Counted from the stretch's first letter, positions 36,656 to 47,072 are shown. The stretch is DNA of 64,000 nt from Blautia sp. XA-2221 (GCF_028767025.1 NZ_JAJQXX010000012.1:35745-99744); one strand, 5' to 3'. Program-made: numbers and translations. Notes: generated from the letters alone by a model not told the origin.

Positions 36656-38138
36656 TTCCCCTTTTTTCAATATATTCTGAAGGACTCATTCCTGTCCATG
36701 TATGAAAAATACGACTGAAATAAAACTGATCTTTATAACCTACCTGTGTTGCTATATCCTTAACATATACCTTATCCTGGCTGCCTAAAAGTTCCTTTGC
36801 TTTTTCCATTCTCAGTTCTGTCAGATAATTATTGAAGGACTGTCCCTCATACTTCCGAAATAATCGACTCAGATATGTCTGAGAAACTCCCATTTCATGA
36901 CTGACCTTCTGAAGATTCAACGGTTTTTCCATGTTTCTCTGTATATAATTCTTTATTTTATTAAAGTAATCCTCTGCTGACACTTTTTGTACATCCAATG
37001 TTTCTTCTTTCATATTTCTGAAAAAAATATCTGATATTTGTTCTTCAAGCTGCCGCATATCGCCAGCATTGCTGAACGCTTCATCCATCAGATATTCATA
37101 ATCTCTGTATTCACCATTCCCTGCTCCATATCGCTGCAGCATATAGCAAATCTGGCGTACTCTACACTCAACCCAAAGCTGTGTTCTCTGTTCCTCACCC
37201 CAGGTGTAAAGCAATTCTTTCACAGTTTTTTTCAGACTATCATACTGTCTGGATTTTACCATACTCTCTAATTTCTGAAGGTAACTGTAATCATTATCCC
37301 ATAAGGAAACAAACTCTTCTCCGGTATTCATAATAAGAATCTGTTTTTTTCCTATAATTATACTCTCATCCAAAACACGATACAGTTTTTTAATCATATC
37401 CCCAATTTTTTCCCGGTGAAAGGCATCCCGTAAAATAACCGTTGTTACATACTCTGCCTCAGGCTGTTCCTTTTTTATCTGGTGGCTGATAATATCAACG
37501 TAATCTCCACATACAATTTCTTCCGGACAAAGATACAATGTTTCCTGATCATCTCGCCCATATGAAATCATCCATTCATTAATATCAGAAAACACCTCGC
37601 TACTGCATCTATCGGAAAACCTTGATAAAATTCCATTTCTTCTGACAATCGCTCCATAATAACAATTTGACTGAAAATATTTCTCGATTTCATTTTCATC
37701 TACCGGAAGCTGATTAACCATTCTGTGAATCAGGAGATTTCTCTGATGATAATACTTCTGTTTCAACTTTTTTCCCAGTTTCACAAACAGTTTTTTTATG
37801 TCTGAGGGAACAATTGGTTTAAGGATATAATCCGATACTCTGTACTGAATTGCCTGTTTCGCATAGTCAAATTCCTGATATCCACTTACAAGCACACAAA
37901 ACATTTCCGGATATTTTTCACGGATTCTCTTTACAAGCTCCAATCCGCTCATTACCTGCATCTGTATATCTGTGATCACAATATCTGGTTGAAATCCTTT
38001 TAATTTTTCCATGGCTTCTGTTCCGTCATAAGCAATTTCTGCTACCTGAAATCCATCATACTTTTTTTCAATTACCATTTTTAACAGATTTACTGATGTT
38101 GGTTCATCATCCACGATCATTACCTGATACACTGACAT
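36651..38138 (-). CDS. Response regulator with AraC-type DNA-binding domain (YesN-like)
   Basis: A 495-residue regulator. The N-terminal receiver has the acidic pair VDDEP, phospho-acceptor Asp in DIVITDIQMQVMSG and the Lys in DYILKP. A long central region precedes two AraC HTH motifs (LQKVSHEMGVSQTYLSRLFR; VKDIATQVGYKDQFYFSRIF). It overlaps the end of the cognate kinase gene by 32 bp. It likely controls the adjacent sugar ABC operon. Confidence 0.92.
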   Translation of the reverse strand: MSVYQVMIVDDEPTSVNLLKMVIEKKYDGFQVAEIAYDGTEAMEKLKGFQPDIVITDIQMQVMSGLELVKRIREKYPEMFCVLVSGYQEFDYAKQAIQYRVSDYILKPIVPSDIKKLFVKLGKKLKQKYYHQRNLLIHRMVNQLPVDENEIEKYFQSNCYYGAIVRRNGILSRFSDRCSSEVFSDINEWMISYGRDDQETLYLCPEEIVCGDYVDIISHQIKKEQPEAEYVTTVILRDAFHREKIGDMIKKLYRVLDESIIIGKKQILIMNTGEEFVSLWDNDYSYLQKLESMVKSRQYDSLKKTVKELLYTWGEEQRTQLWVECRVRQICYMLQRYGAGNGEYRDYEYLMDEAFSNAGDMRQLEEQISDIFFRNMKEETLDVQKVSAEDYFNKIKNYIQRNMEKPLNLQKVSHEMGVSQTYLSRLFRKYEGQSFNNYLTELRMEKAKELLGSQDKVYVKDIATQVGYKDQFYFSRIFHTWTGMSPSEYIEKRGT

Positions 38139-39900
38139 TCTCCTTTCTGTTTCTGACTCCTACTGTAATACTGAATCCATCCTGACAGTTTTTCATGTCA
38201 AAAACAACTCTGTCTGTATACATAAGAAACATTCTTGCATAAGTATTGGCAAGCCCCATACCTCCAATTTCCAACTCAATATTGCTCTGACTTCTTATAA
38301 TCTTCCGCCGTATATTTTCCATTTTTTTCTCTAATCCCTGTAAAATCTGTTCCGTGATCCCCTCTCCATTATCATGTACACGAATATACCAACCCTGTTC
38401 ATCTCTCCAGCCCTGTACGTGTATTTTCATAATGTTTCTACCGTTTTTATAGCCATGCTGAATACTGTTTTCTACCAGCTGTTGAATCACAATTTTAGGA
38501 AGAACTTCAGCTTCTATGGATAACGCACAGTTCACTGTTACCTCCAGTCTGTGCTCATATCGGGATTTTAAAAGATAAATATATTTATCTAAATAAGTAA
38601 ATTCCTCTTTTACTGTTGCATATCTCTCCTTATTATTTGCTGAATAGCGCAGCATTGCTGCCAGACTCCCACATATTTCGCAAATTTCTTCATCCTCATC
38701 TACAATTCCTCTGTTAGAAATTACATTTAACACATTATATATAAAGTGAGGATTCACCTGGGCCTGCAGCGTGTCAAACTGAGCCTGTAACTGAAGAAGC
38801 GAACTTCTTTTTTCTTTTACCATGGCTTCATTTAAACGTTTGATCAATTTTTGGTAAGCAATACTCAAAGCCTCCATTTCATCATCTGTATTAAAAATCA
38901 CAGGCTCCATATCCAGGTTTTCAATTCCAGTATTTTCCATCTGATCTCTTAGCTGCATAATCGGACGCGAAAGCTTATTGGCTATGACCACCACCACTAC
39001 TTCAGAGATCATAAAGCATCCTAGGGCTAACAGTGCTGATAAAAGTACTACCTGTTTCATATCGGAAAACATTCCCTGACTGTCTTGTACTACCGCTGCA
39101 CGGATTCCTGACTTTTCTGATGTATGCACAGCTGCAATCCTGTAGTTTCCTTTATCCGTTCCTGTTTCCAAAAACTTTTCCTGCATCTTAAAAACACGAT
39201 TTGTAAATTTCTCCGAAAATTTCTCTGACTCGAAAAAAATTTTTCCATCCGGAAGATACACAATTACTTTTACATTGGCATCCGGTACATAAAGAACAGA
39301 TTTCAATTTTTCCGCTTCGTTCTGGACTTCTATATATCCAAAATTTCCTCCCTGAATTTTTCTTACAAGAGAAAACACTTCTTCAGATCCGCGAAGTCCC
39401 CATCTATCTTCATGGGGCGAAACCAAAACAACTTTGCCCTTAGCTGCTGCTGCATCTGAAAGCCAGGAAATCTCTGATATATTTCGGTTTCTGTTGATAA
39501 TTCCCAATCCGTTATTTGTACTACTGAATACATCTCCCATTTCATTAAATACCAGTACTCTGTAAAAGTCTCTGTTCAGATAATAAAGAGAAAGTCCAGA
39601 TATAATTACTTCTCCCTGCTTTTTTCTTTCCTCTTCTTTTCCTGTTTCATGGTATCTGGGCATTGCCTGAATTGCATAAAGCATGTCTGGATCTGATACA
39701 ATATAATCTGTGACCTGTTTCATGGATTCCACCATATTATCCATATTCACAGTTAATTGTTCTGCATAAAACTGCAAATTTTGTCTTGTCATCTCTGTAA
39801 TATGTTTTGAGTTAAACCGGTAATAAACAATTCCCAGAATAGCCGATATAAAAAATATAATTACAGAAAATCCAATAATCAGCTTTGTTCGAAATTTCAT
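38107..39900 (-). CDS. Sensor histidine kinase (YesM-like, HPK7 family)
   Basis: A 597-residue membrane kinase: one helix at residues 7-27, an extracellular sensor of about 250 residues, a second helix (VVLLSALLALGCFMISEVVV, about 282-301), HAMP, then a His_kinase domain with phospho-acceptor His in QAQVNPHFIYNVLN and HATPase motifs HDNGEGIT and GMGLANTYARMF. It pairs with the overlapping YesN-like regulator, probably sensing an oligosaccharide. Confidence 0.92.
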   Translation of the reverse strand: MKFRTKLIIGFSVIIFFISAILGIVYYRFNSKHITEMTRQNLQFYAEQLTVNMDNMVESMKQVTDYIVSDPDMLYAIQAMPRYHETGKEEERKKQGEVIISGLSLYYLNRDFYRVLVFNEMGDVFSSTNNGLGIINRNRNISEISWLSDAAAAKGKVVLVSPHEDRWGLRGSEEVFSLVRKIQGGNFGYIEVQNEAEKLKSVLYVPDANVKVIVYLPDGKIFFESEKFSEKFTNRVFKMQEKFLETGTDKGNYRIAAVHTSEKSGIRAAVVQDSQGMFSDMKQVVLLSALLALGCFMISEVVVVVIANKLSRPIMQLRDQMENTGIENLDMEPVIFNTDDEMEALSIAYQKLIKRLNEAMVKEKRSSLLQLQAQFDTLQAQVNPHFIYNVLNVISNRGIVDEDEEICEICGSLAAMLRYSANNKERYATVKEEFTYLDKYIYLLKSRYEHRLEVTVNCALSIEAEVLPKIVIQQLVENSIQHGYKNGRNIMKIHVQGWRDEQGWYIRVHDNGEGITEQILQGLEKKMENIRRKIIRSQSNIELEIGGMGLANTYARMFLMYTDRVVFDMKNCQDGFSITVGVRNRKENVSVSGNDRG

Positions 39901-40029
39901 CGCTCATCTCCTATAATTTACCGACAATACAAACATTATAAATACCTTTCCCATATTTTTTCAATATAATTAAATGAGTTTGTCTTCAGCGCCTTCAAAA
40001 TTGAAAATACGTCTTCTGTATACTAAAAA

Positions 40030-40064
40030 AGAAAAAGTATTACAAAACTGAATAACCAGTTCTG
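40030..40064 (-). terminator. Terminator after the ABC permease genes
   Basis: Minus strand CAGAACTG-GTTATT-CAGTTTTG followed within a few bases by TTTTTCTTTTTT, between the second permease and the YesM-like kinase. Confidence 0.65.
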
Positions 40065-40087
40065 CAACACCCTTTCTAAAAAATTCA

Positions 40088-40918
40088 TTAGCCTTTTACT
40101 GCTCCTGCCACCATACCAGCAACAATTTTCTTATTAAAAATCAAAAACAGAATCAGCATGGGAACTGTAATAATCAGTACATCTGCAAAAAGCAGATTAT
40201 ATGAACTTGAATATCTTCCCATAAAATTATACAAAGTAAGCTGAACTGTTACATTCTCATTTCCAGGAAGAAAATACAGCGGATTCGTAAAATCATTAAA
40301 AATCGTAACTGCATTTAAAATAATAATTGTAGATGTAACCGGCTTTAACAGTGGAAAAATAACCTTTACAAACATTCTTCCCCGTGTGCATCCGTCAATA
40401 TACCCGGACTCCTCTAATTCTACCGGAATTGTATTCATAAACCCCTTATACAACATGATCGTAAATGGAATCTGAAGCGCTGTTTCTACCAGGATCATTC
40501 CAAACATGGTTTTATAAATATGAAGTCCCTGCATCACCCATATTGTAGGAAGAATTGCCGGAGGTATCATAAGCCCTGTCATAACAATCGTATCTACTGT
40601 TTTAGTGGTTCTGTCCGATCTCCTCTGAAGTACATAACCGGCCATAGATCCTGCAAGAATCAACATAAGAAGAGAGCCTGCCGTCAGAATAATACTGTTT
40701 TTAAAAGCTGTAAGAATCTGATAGTTATTTGCAGAAATTACCTCCTTAAAGTTTTCCCACATCCATTCTGTAGGCAGTGAAAGATTAAGCAGATTAGCCT
40801 CTCTTCTGTCTTTCAGCGCATTGACAAACATAAATACAAACGGCACTGCAAAAATAAAAATTCCAAATGTGCAGCCCAAAATATCGCCCAGAAGTGTCAG
40901 TCTTTTTTTGTTTTTCAT
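40088..40918 (-). CDS. Carbohydrate ABC transporter permease (MalG/AraQ-like)
   Basis: A 276-residue permease with six helices and the EAA loop (LEESGYIDGCTRGRMFVKVI). ATG 40918 is used, since it follows the upstream permease stop and a GAGGTG site; the in-frame upstream ATG lies within the previous gene. Forms the membrane pore with the adjacent permease. No ATPase gene is nearby, so a shared MsmX-type ATPase is likely. Confidence 0.9.
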   Translation of the reverse strand: MKNKKRLTLLGDILGCTFGIFIFAVPFVFMFVNALKDRREANLLNLSLPTEWMWENFKEVISANNYQILTAFKNSIILTAGSLLMLILAGSMAGYVLQRRSDRTTKTVDTIVMTGLMIPPAILPTIWVMQGLHIYKTMFGMILVETALQIPFTIMLYKGFMNTIPVELEESGYIDGCTRGRMFVKVIFPLLKPVTSTIIILNAVTIFNDFTNPLYFLPGNENVTVQLTLYNFMGRYSSSYNLLFADVLIITVPMLILFLIFNKKIVAGMVAGAVKG

Positions 40919-40919
40919 T

Positions 40920-41780
40920 TTAGTTATACACCTCTCTTCTGTTGAGAAATCTCTGAAGAGGAAATGCAATTATTGCAATCAATATGAACATAATTACATT
41001 GCCTGCTGTCGACAGTCCGTAAAAGCCAGAAGCATACTGTTTATAAACAACAGAAGATAAAACGTCTGTTGCAAATCCCGGACCGCCTTTTGTCATTGCC
41101 CAGATCAAATCGAAGCAACGAAGTCCTCCGATTAAAGACAGCGTAATAATTGTATTCGTTGATGTACGCACAAGAGGCATCACAATATGACGTATCGTCT
41201 GCCAGCGGGTTGCTCCGTCAATGGACGCTGCTTCATAATAACTGGAATCAATAGAAGTAATTCCTGCTATAAAAATAACTGTAGAAATACTTACGCCTTT
41301 CCACACATCTACTGCAATAACTGAAAACAATGCCAGATTTGTATCTCCCAACCAGTTTGGTCCGGCAATGCCAACCACATCCAATGTAGCGTTAATAAGT
41401 CCCTTACTTGGATGCATAAGCGCTTTAAACACAATACCAATAGCAACTGCACTTACGAGGTTCGGGAAAAATACCAGTGCCCTGAGAAAATTCTTTGTTT
41501 TAATCTTACTGGTAAGAAACAGGGCAATAAAAAACGCAATTACAACTTTCAGGCCACTTGTAAGAAACGCATAGATCAATGTATTTCTTACTGATATACT
41601 TAATGAACGCTCTCCGAAAAATGTTTTAAAATTATCAAGTCCGCAAAATGTAAATGATTTCAGATCCCACACTGTTAAACTAAAAAATAATGATGTTACC
41701 ATGGGAATGATAAAAAAAATCAGAAAAATAGTTAATGCCGGAACAAGAAACCATGTACTGTATATTTTCTTTTTATTCAT
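40920..41780 (-). CDS. Carbohydrate ABC transporter permease (MalF/UgpA-like)
   Basis: A 286-residue permease with about six helices and the EAA motif (YEAASIDGATRWQTIRHIVM). It begins MNKKKIYSTWFLVPAL after a GAGAGG site. It partners the next permease and the upstream binding protein; the substrate is probably a rhamnose-containing oligosaccharide, by context. Confidence 0.9.
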   Translation of the reverse strand: MNKKKIYSTWFLVPALTIFLIFFIIPMVTSLFFSLTVWDLKSFTFCGLDNFKTFFGERSLSISVRNTLIYAFLTSGLKVVIAFFIALFLTSKIKTKNFLRALVFFPNLVSAVAIGIVFKALMHPSKGLINATLDVVGIAGPNWLGDTNLALFSVIAVDVWKGVSISTVIFIAGITSIDSSYYEAASIDGATRWQTIRHIVMPLVRTSTNTIITLSLIGGLRCFDLIWAMTKGGPGFATDVLSSVVYKQYASGFYGLSTAGNVIMFILIAIIAFPLQRFLNRREVYN

Positions 41781-41803
41781 TCTTTACTTTCCTCTCCTGA
41801 CGG

Positions 41804-41841
41804 AAAACAGCCGTCTGTATTAACTGCAGACGGCTGTTTTT
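41804..41841 (-). terminator. Hairpin between the binding-protein and permease genes
   Basis: AAAACAGCCGTCTG and CAGACGGCTGTTTT pair around a short loop. Located inside the operon, it may act as a partial terminator or mRNA stabiliser that keeps binding-protein levels higher than permease levels. Confidence 0.75.
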
Positions 41842-41847
41842 ATCATT

Positions 41848-43167
41848 TTATTCCCAGTCCAAACCAAGCTGCGTAGCCTGTTTTTTACAGTCATCATCAT
41901 ATGCCCGTGCAGCTTCCTCTGCGGTTGTCTGGCCTGTTGCCAGCTCAGAACAGATATACTCACAGTTTGTTCCTTTTACAGCAGTTTGAAATTCCAGTGC
42001 AACATTCACCTTACCTGCATCAAAATACTCCTGTGCCTGTTTTACTGCATCATAGGAATCCTCTGGAAGCTCATATCCTTTAATACAATATGGTCCGTCC
42101 GGTTTCTGAGCTTCTGTGAATGCATCCAAAGCTTCGTCAGATGTATAAAATTCCATAAATCTAAGAATATCTTCTTTTTTATCACTGTTTGCATTTCCAT
42201 AAATAGATGTGGGCTCCCATACTGTCAGTCCGTGATTCTCCGGATCGTCTCCCGGAATCCCCATAAGTCCAATTTTATTGACCTCATCTCCATACAGTTC
42301 ATAAATACTGGAAAGTGCTTGTGTAAGGATAAAGTAATGTCCGGCTTCTCCATTTACCAGTTTGTCACAGGCATCTGCATATGTAGTTGCAGTATAATCT
42401 TCATTAAAATACTGCTGAAGATCTGCCAGTTTTTGAAAACTCTTTAATCCTGCCTCTGAGCTTGCATATTTCGTTTCACCTAATTCAAATTTTTCGGCAA
42501 AATCTGGTTCTCCTGCCAGCACATTATAATGGTCTCCTAAATATGGTACCTGAATAGTCCAGGAATCACCAAGAGATCCTACAACAGCATCAATTCCTGC
42601 TTCTTTCAATGTATCACAGTTTCTCAGAAAATCATCCCACGTATGAGGGATTTCCAGGTTATTTTCTTCATACACTTCTTTATTATAAAGAATCGCACCT
42701 GACATCGTAGCCGTCAATGGAATACCATAGACCGCTGTATCTGATCCTGCACTTACTGCTGTTTTATAAGTATCATCCAAACGCTGTGCAAATTCTTCCC
42801 CTGAAATATCAATAAAATTTTCTTCCGGATTCAGTTCACTAAGCTTGGAACCAGAATTATATCCACAGAGATCTGTCATTTCACCGGATGCCAGTCTTGT
42901 TTTTACCTGATTATCTCCATCTCCTCCTGAAGCGCGGATTTCTGTTTCAATATGAATTCCCGTTTTTTCTTCGCAAAGATCAAAAACAGCCTGATATCCA
43001 GCTGACGCAGTATCCGGATCGATCAAAAATGTAAGTTCGGCTTCCTTGTATTCCCATTCCTTCTCTTCTACATTCTGTTTTTCTTCTGCTAATACGGTTG
43101 TTGCCCCTGTAACAGTTGTTACCGCCATCGCTGTACAAAGCAGAATACTAAGCATTTTTCGTTTCAT
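41848..43167 (-). CDS. Extracellular sugar-binding protein of the ABC transporter
   Basis: A 439-residue solute-binding protein (family 1). A signal peptide is clear (MKRKMLSILLCTAMAVTTVT...VLA) but I see no lipobox Cys, unusual for a Gram-positive binding protein; cleavage after VLA would release it. Mature motifs fit (LTFLIDPDTASAGYQAVFDL; GDSWTIQVPYLGDHYN; LMGIPGDDPENHGLTVWEP). AAGGAGG precedes the ATG. It delivers substrate to the two permeases downstream. Confidence 0.9.
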   Translation of the reverse strand: MKRKMLSILLCTAMAVTTVTGATTVLAEEKQNVEEKEWEYKEAELTFLIDPDTASAGYQAVFDLCEEKTGIHIETEIRASGGDGDNQVKTRLASGEMTDLCGYNSGSKLSELNPEENFIDISGEEFAQRLDDTYKTAVSAGSDTAVYGIPLTATMSGAILYNKEVYEENNLEIPHTWDDFLRNCDTLKEAGIDAVVGSLGDSWTIQVPYLGDHYNVLAGEPDFAEKFELGETKYASSEAGLKSFQKLADLQQYFNEDYTATTYADACDKLVNGEAGHYFILTQALSSIYELYGDEVNKIGLMGIPGDDPENHGLTVWEPTSIYGNANSDKKEDILRFMEFYTSDEALDAFTEAQKPDGPYCIKGYELPEDSYDAVKQAQEYFDAGKVNVALEFQTAVKGTNCEYICSELATGQTTAEEAARAYDDDCKKQATQLGLDWE

Positions 43168-43231
43168 GTTTTGTTCCTCCTTTTTAACGTTTTCTGTTCG
43201 CTTATGATGATTTTATTTTATCCGCAGCCTG

Positions 43232-43273
43232 AAAAAAAGTACATGGAGAATCAAGCTTCCTCCATGTACTTTC
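43232..43273 (-). terminator. Terminator after the rhamnosidase gene
   Basis: GAAAGTACATGGAG and CTCCATGTACTTTTTTTC pair on the minus strand, ending in seven T. It separates the GH78 gene from the ABC genes. Confidence 0.85.
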
Positions 43274-43298
43274 CAACACAATTCTTTTAATTGTATTT

Positions 43299-45947
43299 TT
43301 ATTTTTCGAATACAAATTTGTAATCTCCGGATCCTGTTTCTGCCTTCATGCAGCCTTCACACTGAATAAATTCAAGACCATCTGCTTCTGTTACTTTTTT
43401 TGCTTTATCAAGACAAATTGTAGCTGTTGTATTTGCAGGTACAGATACATGCAGAACTGCTTTTTCTCCCTGATCTTCCCAGAACGTTTTTACCGTACCA
43501 TAAACCGACTGATATTCTGCTTTCAGCCAGTCCAGATTACCACCAAATCTCGGATAAATCACTGTATGTTTATATCCCGGCTTTTTCTCATCAATCTCAA
43601 TGCCTGCCGCAATACGGAACATCCACTCTCCGATTGCACCGTATGCATAATGATTAAAGGAATTCATATCCGGACTCCACATAGTTCCGTCCGGTTTTAT
43701 ACCATCCCAATGCTCCCATACGGTAGTAGCTCCCATTTTTACCTGATACAGCCAGGACGGAAAATCATCTTTCAGAAGAAGATCATAGGCCTCTTTTACA
43801 TGACCATTCTGACTGAGAGCATGACAGAAATATGGTGTTCCCACAAATCCTGTTACAAGATGCCCCTCTTCCTTATCCAGTAGTTTCAGAAGTCCTTTTA
43901 CTGTTTTCTCTTTATATTCCTCTGGAACCAGCCCAAAATAAAGCGCTACTATATGGGCAGTCTGAGTCTGAGCAGTCATCACTCCATTTCTATCAAAAAA
44001 CGTTTTCTGAAATTTTTCCACAATCTTTCTATACAATTTACTATAAACTTTTATCTCCTCTGTTTTACCCAGAACTTCTGCAATTTTTACAAATAATCCT
44101 GTTGAATAAGCAAAATATGCTGTACAAGTAAGATCATTCGGAGTCGCTCCAAAATAGCTTCCTTCTTCTGCATCCAGAGCCACCCAGTCACCAAACTGAA
44201 GCTTATAATTCCAGATATAATCAACGGAATGATTTTTCATAAAATCAATCCACCCCTTCATACTCTGGTATTGAAGCTTCAAAATTTCTTTATCTCCAAA
44301 CGTCAGATACATAGTCCAGGGATTGATCACTGCCACGTCCGCCCAAGCTGCCGCAGAATGACTTCCCTGCTGTAACAGCCAGTCTGCCCCTGCATTTCCT
44401 GTAATAATATCCGGAACCACATGAGCCACTCCACCCTCAGAGGTCTGATCTGCTTCCACATCTCTTAACCATTTTCTGTAAAATGAATAGGTGTTCATCA
44501 AAAAACAGGCAGTTCTACAAAAAATCTGGGCATCTCCCGTCCATCCCAGACGTTCATTTCTCTGTGGACAATCGGTGGGCACATCTACAAAATTCCCCTT
44601 TAATCCCCAAAGGATGTTGTGTGCAAGCTGATTCAGGTCCTGATTAGAACATTCAAAACTTCCTGTTTTTTCCATATCTGTATGCAGAGTATATGCCGTA
44701 AAATTTTCCACTTCAGGTTTCCCCGGGAAAGAAACTATCTTTGCATACTGAAATCCCATAAAGGTAAACGATGACGCATAGGTGATTTCTTCCTCCCGGG
44801 CAAAAGTATATTTCATGGCTTCTTTTGCGCCTCTTAAATTATCCAGATATACATTTCCCTTTGAATCCAGGACCTCAAAACAGTGAAGTTCTATCACATC
44901 CCCTGCTTTTCCCCATGCATTAACCCGAATATGTCCTGTCATATTCTGCCCGAAATCAATTACCGTGTCTCCTTCAGGAGTTGTAAAGATTCTTTTTGCA
45001 GGAACCTTATCCATTTCTCTTACTTTACCACTTCCCTGAGCAGTAAGAACAGTCATGTCATAATCAACTGCTGAAACTGCTCTCCAGTTTCCTCTTGGAT
45101 TTCCAGGCTCTGCCCATCCCGGAATCTCTTTTCGGGCATCATAAATTTCTCCGTCATAAATTTCCGCAAAAACAACAGGAGCATCCTCACCAGTCCATGA
45201 AGTATCTGTCAGAAGACATTCTTCCCGCCCATCTTCATACCTTACTGTCATCTGAGCCAGAAATGCAGTTCTGTCTCCATAATGATTTCTTGTTTTTTCC
45301 AGGCCGTCAAATCCCATTTTTCCTTTATACCAACCGGCTGCCAGAATAGCACCCATAGCATTTTCTCCCTGTTTCAAATCTTCTGTTACTTCATAAGTCT
45401 GATAACAAAGATGCTTTCTGTAAGAAGTCCAGCCTGGCGTAAGCTCATCATGTCCTACTTTCTTACCATTAATATAAAAATTATACAAACCAAGAGCTGT
45501 AGTACAGACAAACGCCTCTTTTACTTTCCCGTTTATAAAAAAGTCTTTTCTTACATAAGTTCCTTTGGAATTTGCAGCATCCTCCTTATTTTCTGCAGTA
45601 ATAAATAAAGCTTTCCATTCCTGAACATTCAGAATTCCTGTAATAAAACAGGTCTCTGCCCAACTGCTTTCTTCTTTGCCATCCCATACTTTTACACGGA
45701 CAAAATATTTTGTCATGGACCTCAGACGAATATCCTTTACAATAATCTGAGCAGAAGAATCTTCCATAACCTTTCCGCTTCTGTATACGCAATCACAGAA
45801 CTCCTGATCCAGAGCAATATCTAACTCGTATGCTTCCTGTACAATATTCCGTCCATCACTTTCCAGTTTCCATCCAAACTGAGGTATATGATCCATTCCA
45901 GTCTGTTCTTTTTCATAATCCATTAAAATCTCTGTAATCTTTAGCAT
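43299..45947 (-). CDS. Alpha-L-rhamnosidase, GH78
   Basis: An 882-residue family 78 enzyme releasing terminal alpha-L-rhamnose. An N-terminal beta-sandwich region (Bac_rhamnosid_N: GLYNFYINGKKVGHDELTPG) is followed by the (alpha/alpha)6 catalytic domain with DVPTDCPQRNERLGWTGDAQ near residue 450, whose Asp/Glu residues are the catalytic acid set, and a C-terminal beta domain. No signal peptide, so it acts inside the cell on imported oligosaccharides, consistent with the ABC importer. ATG 45947 follows GGAGG; an upstream in-frame start lacks a site. Confidence 0.92.
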   Translation of the reverse strand: MLKITEILMDYEKEQTGMDHIPQFGWKLESDGRNIVQEAYELDIALDQEFCDCVYRSGKVMEDSSAQIIVKDIRLRSMTKYFVRVKVWDGKEESSWAETCFITGILNVQEWKALFITAENKEDAANSKGTYVRKDFFINGKVKEAFVCTTALGLYNFYINGKKVGHDELTPGWTSYRKHLCYQTYEVTEDLKQGENAMGAILAAGWYKGKMGFDGLEKTRNHYGDRTAFLAQMTVRYEDGREECLLTDTSWTGEDAPVVFAEIYDGEIYDARKEIPGWAEPGNPRGNWRAVSAVDYDMTVLTAQGSGKVREMDKVPAKRIFTTPEGDTVIDFGQNMTGHIRVNAWGKAGDVIELHCFEVLDSKGNVYLDNLRGAKEAMKYTFAREEEITYASSFTFMGFQYAKIVSFPGKPEVENFTAYTLHTDMEKTGSFECSNQDLNQLAHNILWGLKGNFVDVPTDCPQRNERLGWTGDAQIFCRTACFLMNTYSFYRKWLRDVEADQTSEGGVAHVVPDIITGNAGADWLLQQGSHSAAAWADVAVINPWTMYLTFGDKEILKLQYQSMKGWIDFMKNHSVDYIWNYKLQFGDWVALDAEEGSYFGATPNDLTCTAYFAYSTGLFVKIAEVLGKTEEIKVYSKLYRKIVEKFQKTFFDRNGVMTAQTQTAHIVALYFGLVPEEYKEKTVKGLLKLLDKEEGHLVTGFVGTPYFCHALSQNGHVKEAYDLLLKDDFPSWLYQVKMGATTVWEHWDGIKPDGTMWSPDMNSFNHYAYGAIGEWMFRIAAGIEIDEKKPGYKHTVIYPRFGGNLDWLKAEYQSVYGTVKTFWEDQGEKAVLHVSVPANTTATICLDKAKKVTEADGLEFIQCEGCMKAETGSGDYKFVFEK

Positions 45948-46009
45948 TATCCTCGCCTCCATAAAAATTATATTTTAAATCCATGCGTTTCTGATTTTCT
46001 TTACAATAC

Positions 46010-46040
46010 AAAAAAAAGCGCTATTTCTCAATAACGCTTT
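46010..46040 (-). terminator. Terminator of the AraC regulator gene
   Basis: Minus strand AAGCGTTATT pairs with AAATAGCGCTT and runs into TTTTTTT, just downstream of the AraC-type gene and upstream of GH78. Confidence 0.75.
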
Positions 46041-46061
46041 CCAATAAAAAATTGACCTTTT

Positions 46062-47072
46062 TTAAGGTATCTGATTTTCTCTTTTCATTTTTCTGTAATA
46101 AGCAGGTGTACATCCTGTGGACTCTTTAAATTTTTTATAAAAGAAATTCATATTGTTATATCCGCACAGAGGAATCAATTCTGACATAGAAATATCTGTA
46201 TTCTCCAGAAGCATCCTGGCCTTTTTCAGCCTCTGTTCCTGCACATGTTCTACAAAGCTTCTTCCGGTTTTTTCTTTTAGAAAAGCTGTCAGATAATTCC
46301 CATGTTTTCCGAATACTTTTCCCATTTCCGTCAGTGTACATGTTTCATAATTTTCTTCAATATAGGACAGAAGTTCTATGATTCGAACCTCTCTTGACAG
46401 ATCATCCCTTTGTCTGGATTCATCTCTTAACGTTCTTAAAAGCTCGGTAAACAGTATATTTATATAACTTTCCAGCACTTCATCTGTTCCGATATCCTGA
46501 GAAAAATATTCCACCATAATGTTTTTTATCAACTCATGCACCTGTGGATTTTTATGCGATGGAAAATAAAGATAATGTTCCCTCTTGCGACTTTCTGTAA
46601 CCGCATCCACAAGAAATTCTGAAACAATTCCCTGGGCTGTCATTCTGCTTAAAAAAGCAGTGTCAAAAAATTCTTTGCGCATAAGAATATTTACAAGAAT
46701 ATCATTTTCTCCTGCCGCTTCAACAGAATGAACTGCGTGGGTATCAAAAATACACACATCTCCCTTTTTTGTAGTAACAGCCTTTCCTTCTATAGTCTGG
46801 TAGCATATTCCGGACCACACATAACAAAGTTCAATGTAATCATGTTTATGGGGTCTCACCTTATTAAACCGATCCTGTCTGGTGACAACAATCTTATCTT
46901 CCGGCTTCATAAACTGTCGGCTTTCCAAAATATATCCATCTTTTTCCCGGCTTCTCTGATTCCAGAACTCTTCATTTCTGAATTTTTCCGGATACTGATT
47001 TTTCATACATTCTTTTTCCAGTTCCGTATACTGACGGATATAACTTTCCAATTCCTGCTCTGTCATTCTCAT
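46062..47072 (-). CDS. AraC-family transcriptional regulator with cupin sensor
   Basis: A 336-residue regulator. The cupin-like N-domain (RPHKHDYIELCYVWSGICYQ, KKGDVCIFDTHAVHSVEA) probably senses a sugar; the C-terminal AraC domain has two HTH motifs (LTEMGKVFGKHGNYLTAFLK and MSELIPLCGYNNMNFFYKKF). The ATG at 47072 has AGGTGG 8 nt upstream and overlaps the DUF1284 stop (ATGA). It probably regulates the neighbouring rhamnosidase and transport genes. Confidence 0.85.
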   Translation of the reverse strand: MRMTEQELESYIRQYTELEKECMKNQYPEKFRNEEFWNQRSREKDGYILESRQFMKPEDKIVVTRQDRFNKVRPHKHDYIELCYVWSGICYQTIEGKAVTTKKGDVCIFDTHAVHSVEAAGENDILVNILMRKEFFDTAFLSRMTAQGIVSEFLVDAVTESRKREHYLYFPSHKNPQVHELIKNIMVEYFSQDIGTDEVLESYINILFTELLRTLRDESRQRDDLSREVRIIELLSYIEENYETCTLTEMGKVFGKHGNYLTAFLKEKTGRSFVEHVQEQRLKKARMLLENTDISMSELIPLCGYNNMNFFYKKFKESTGCTPAYYRKMKRENQIP

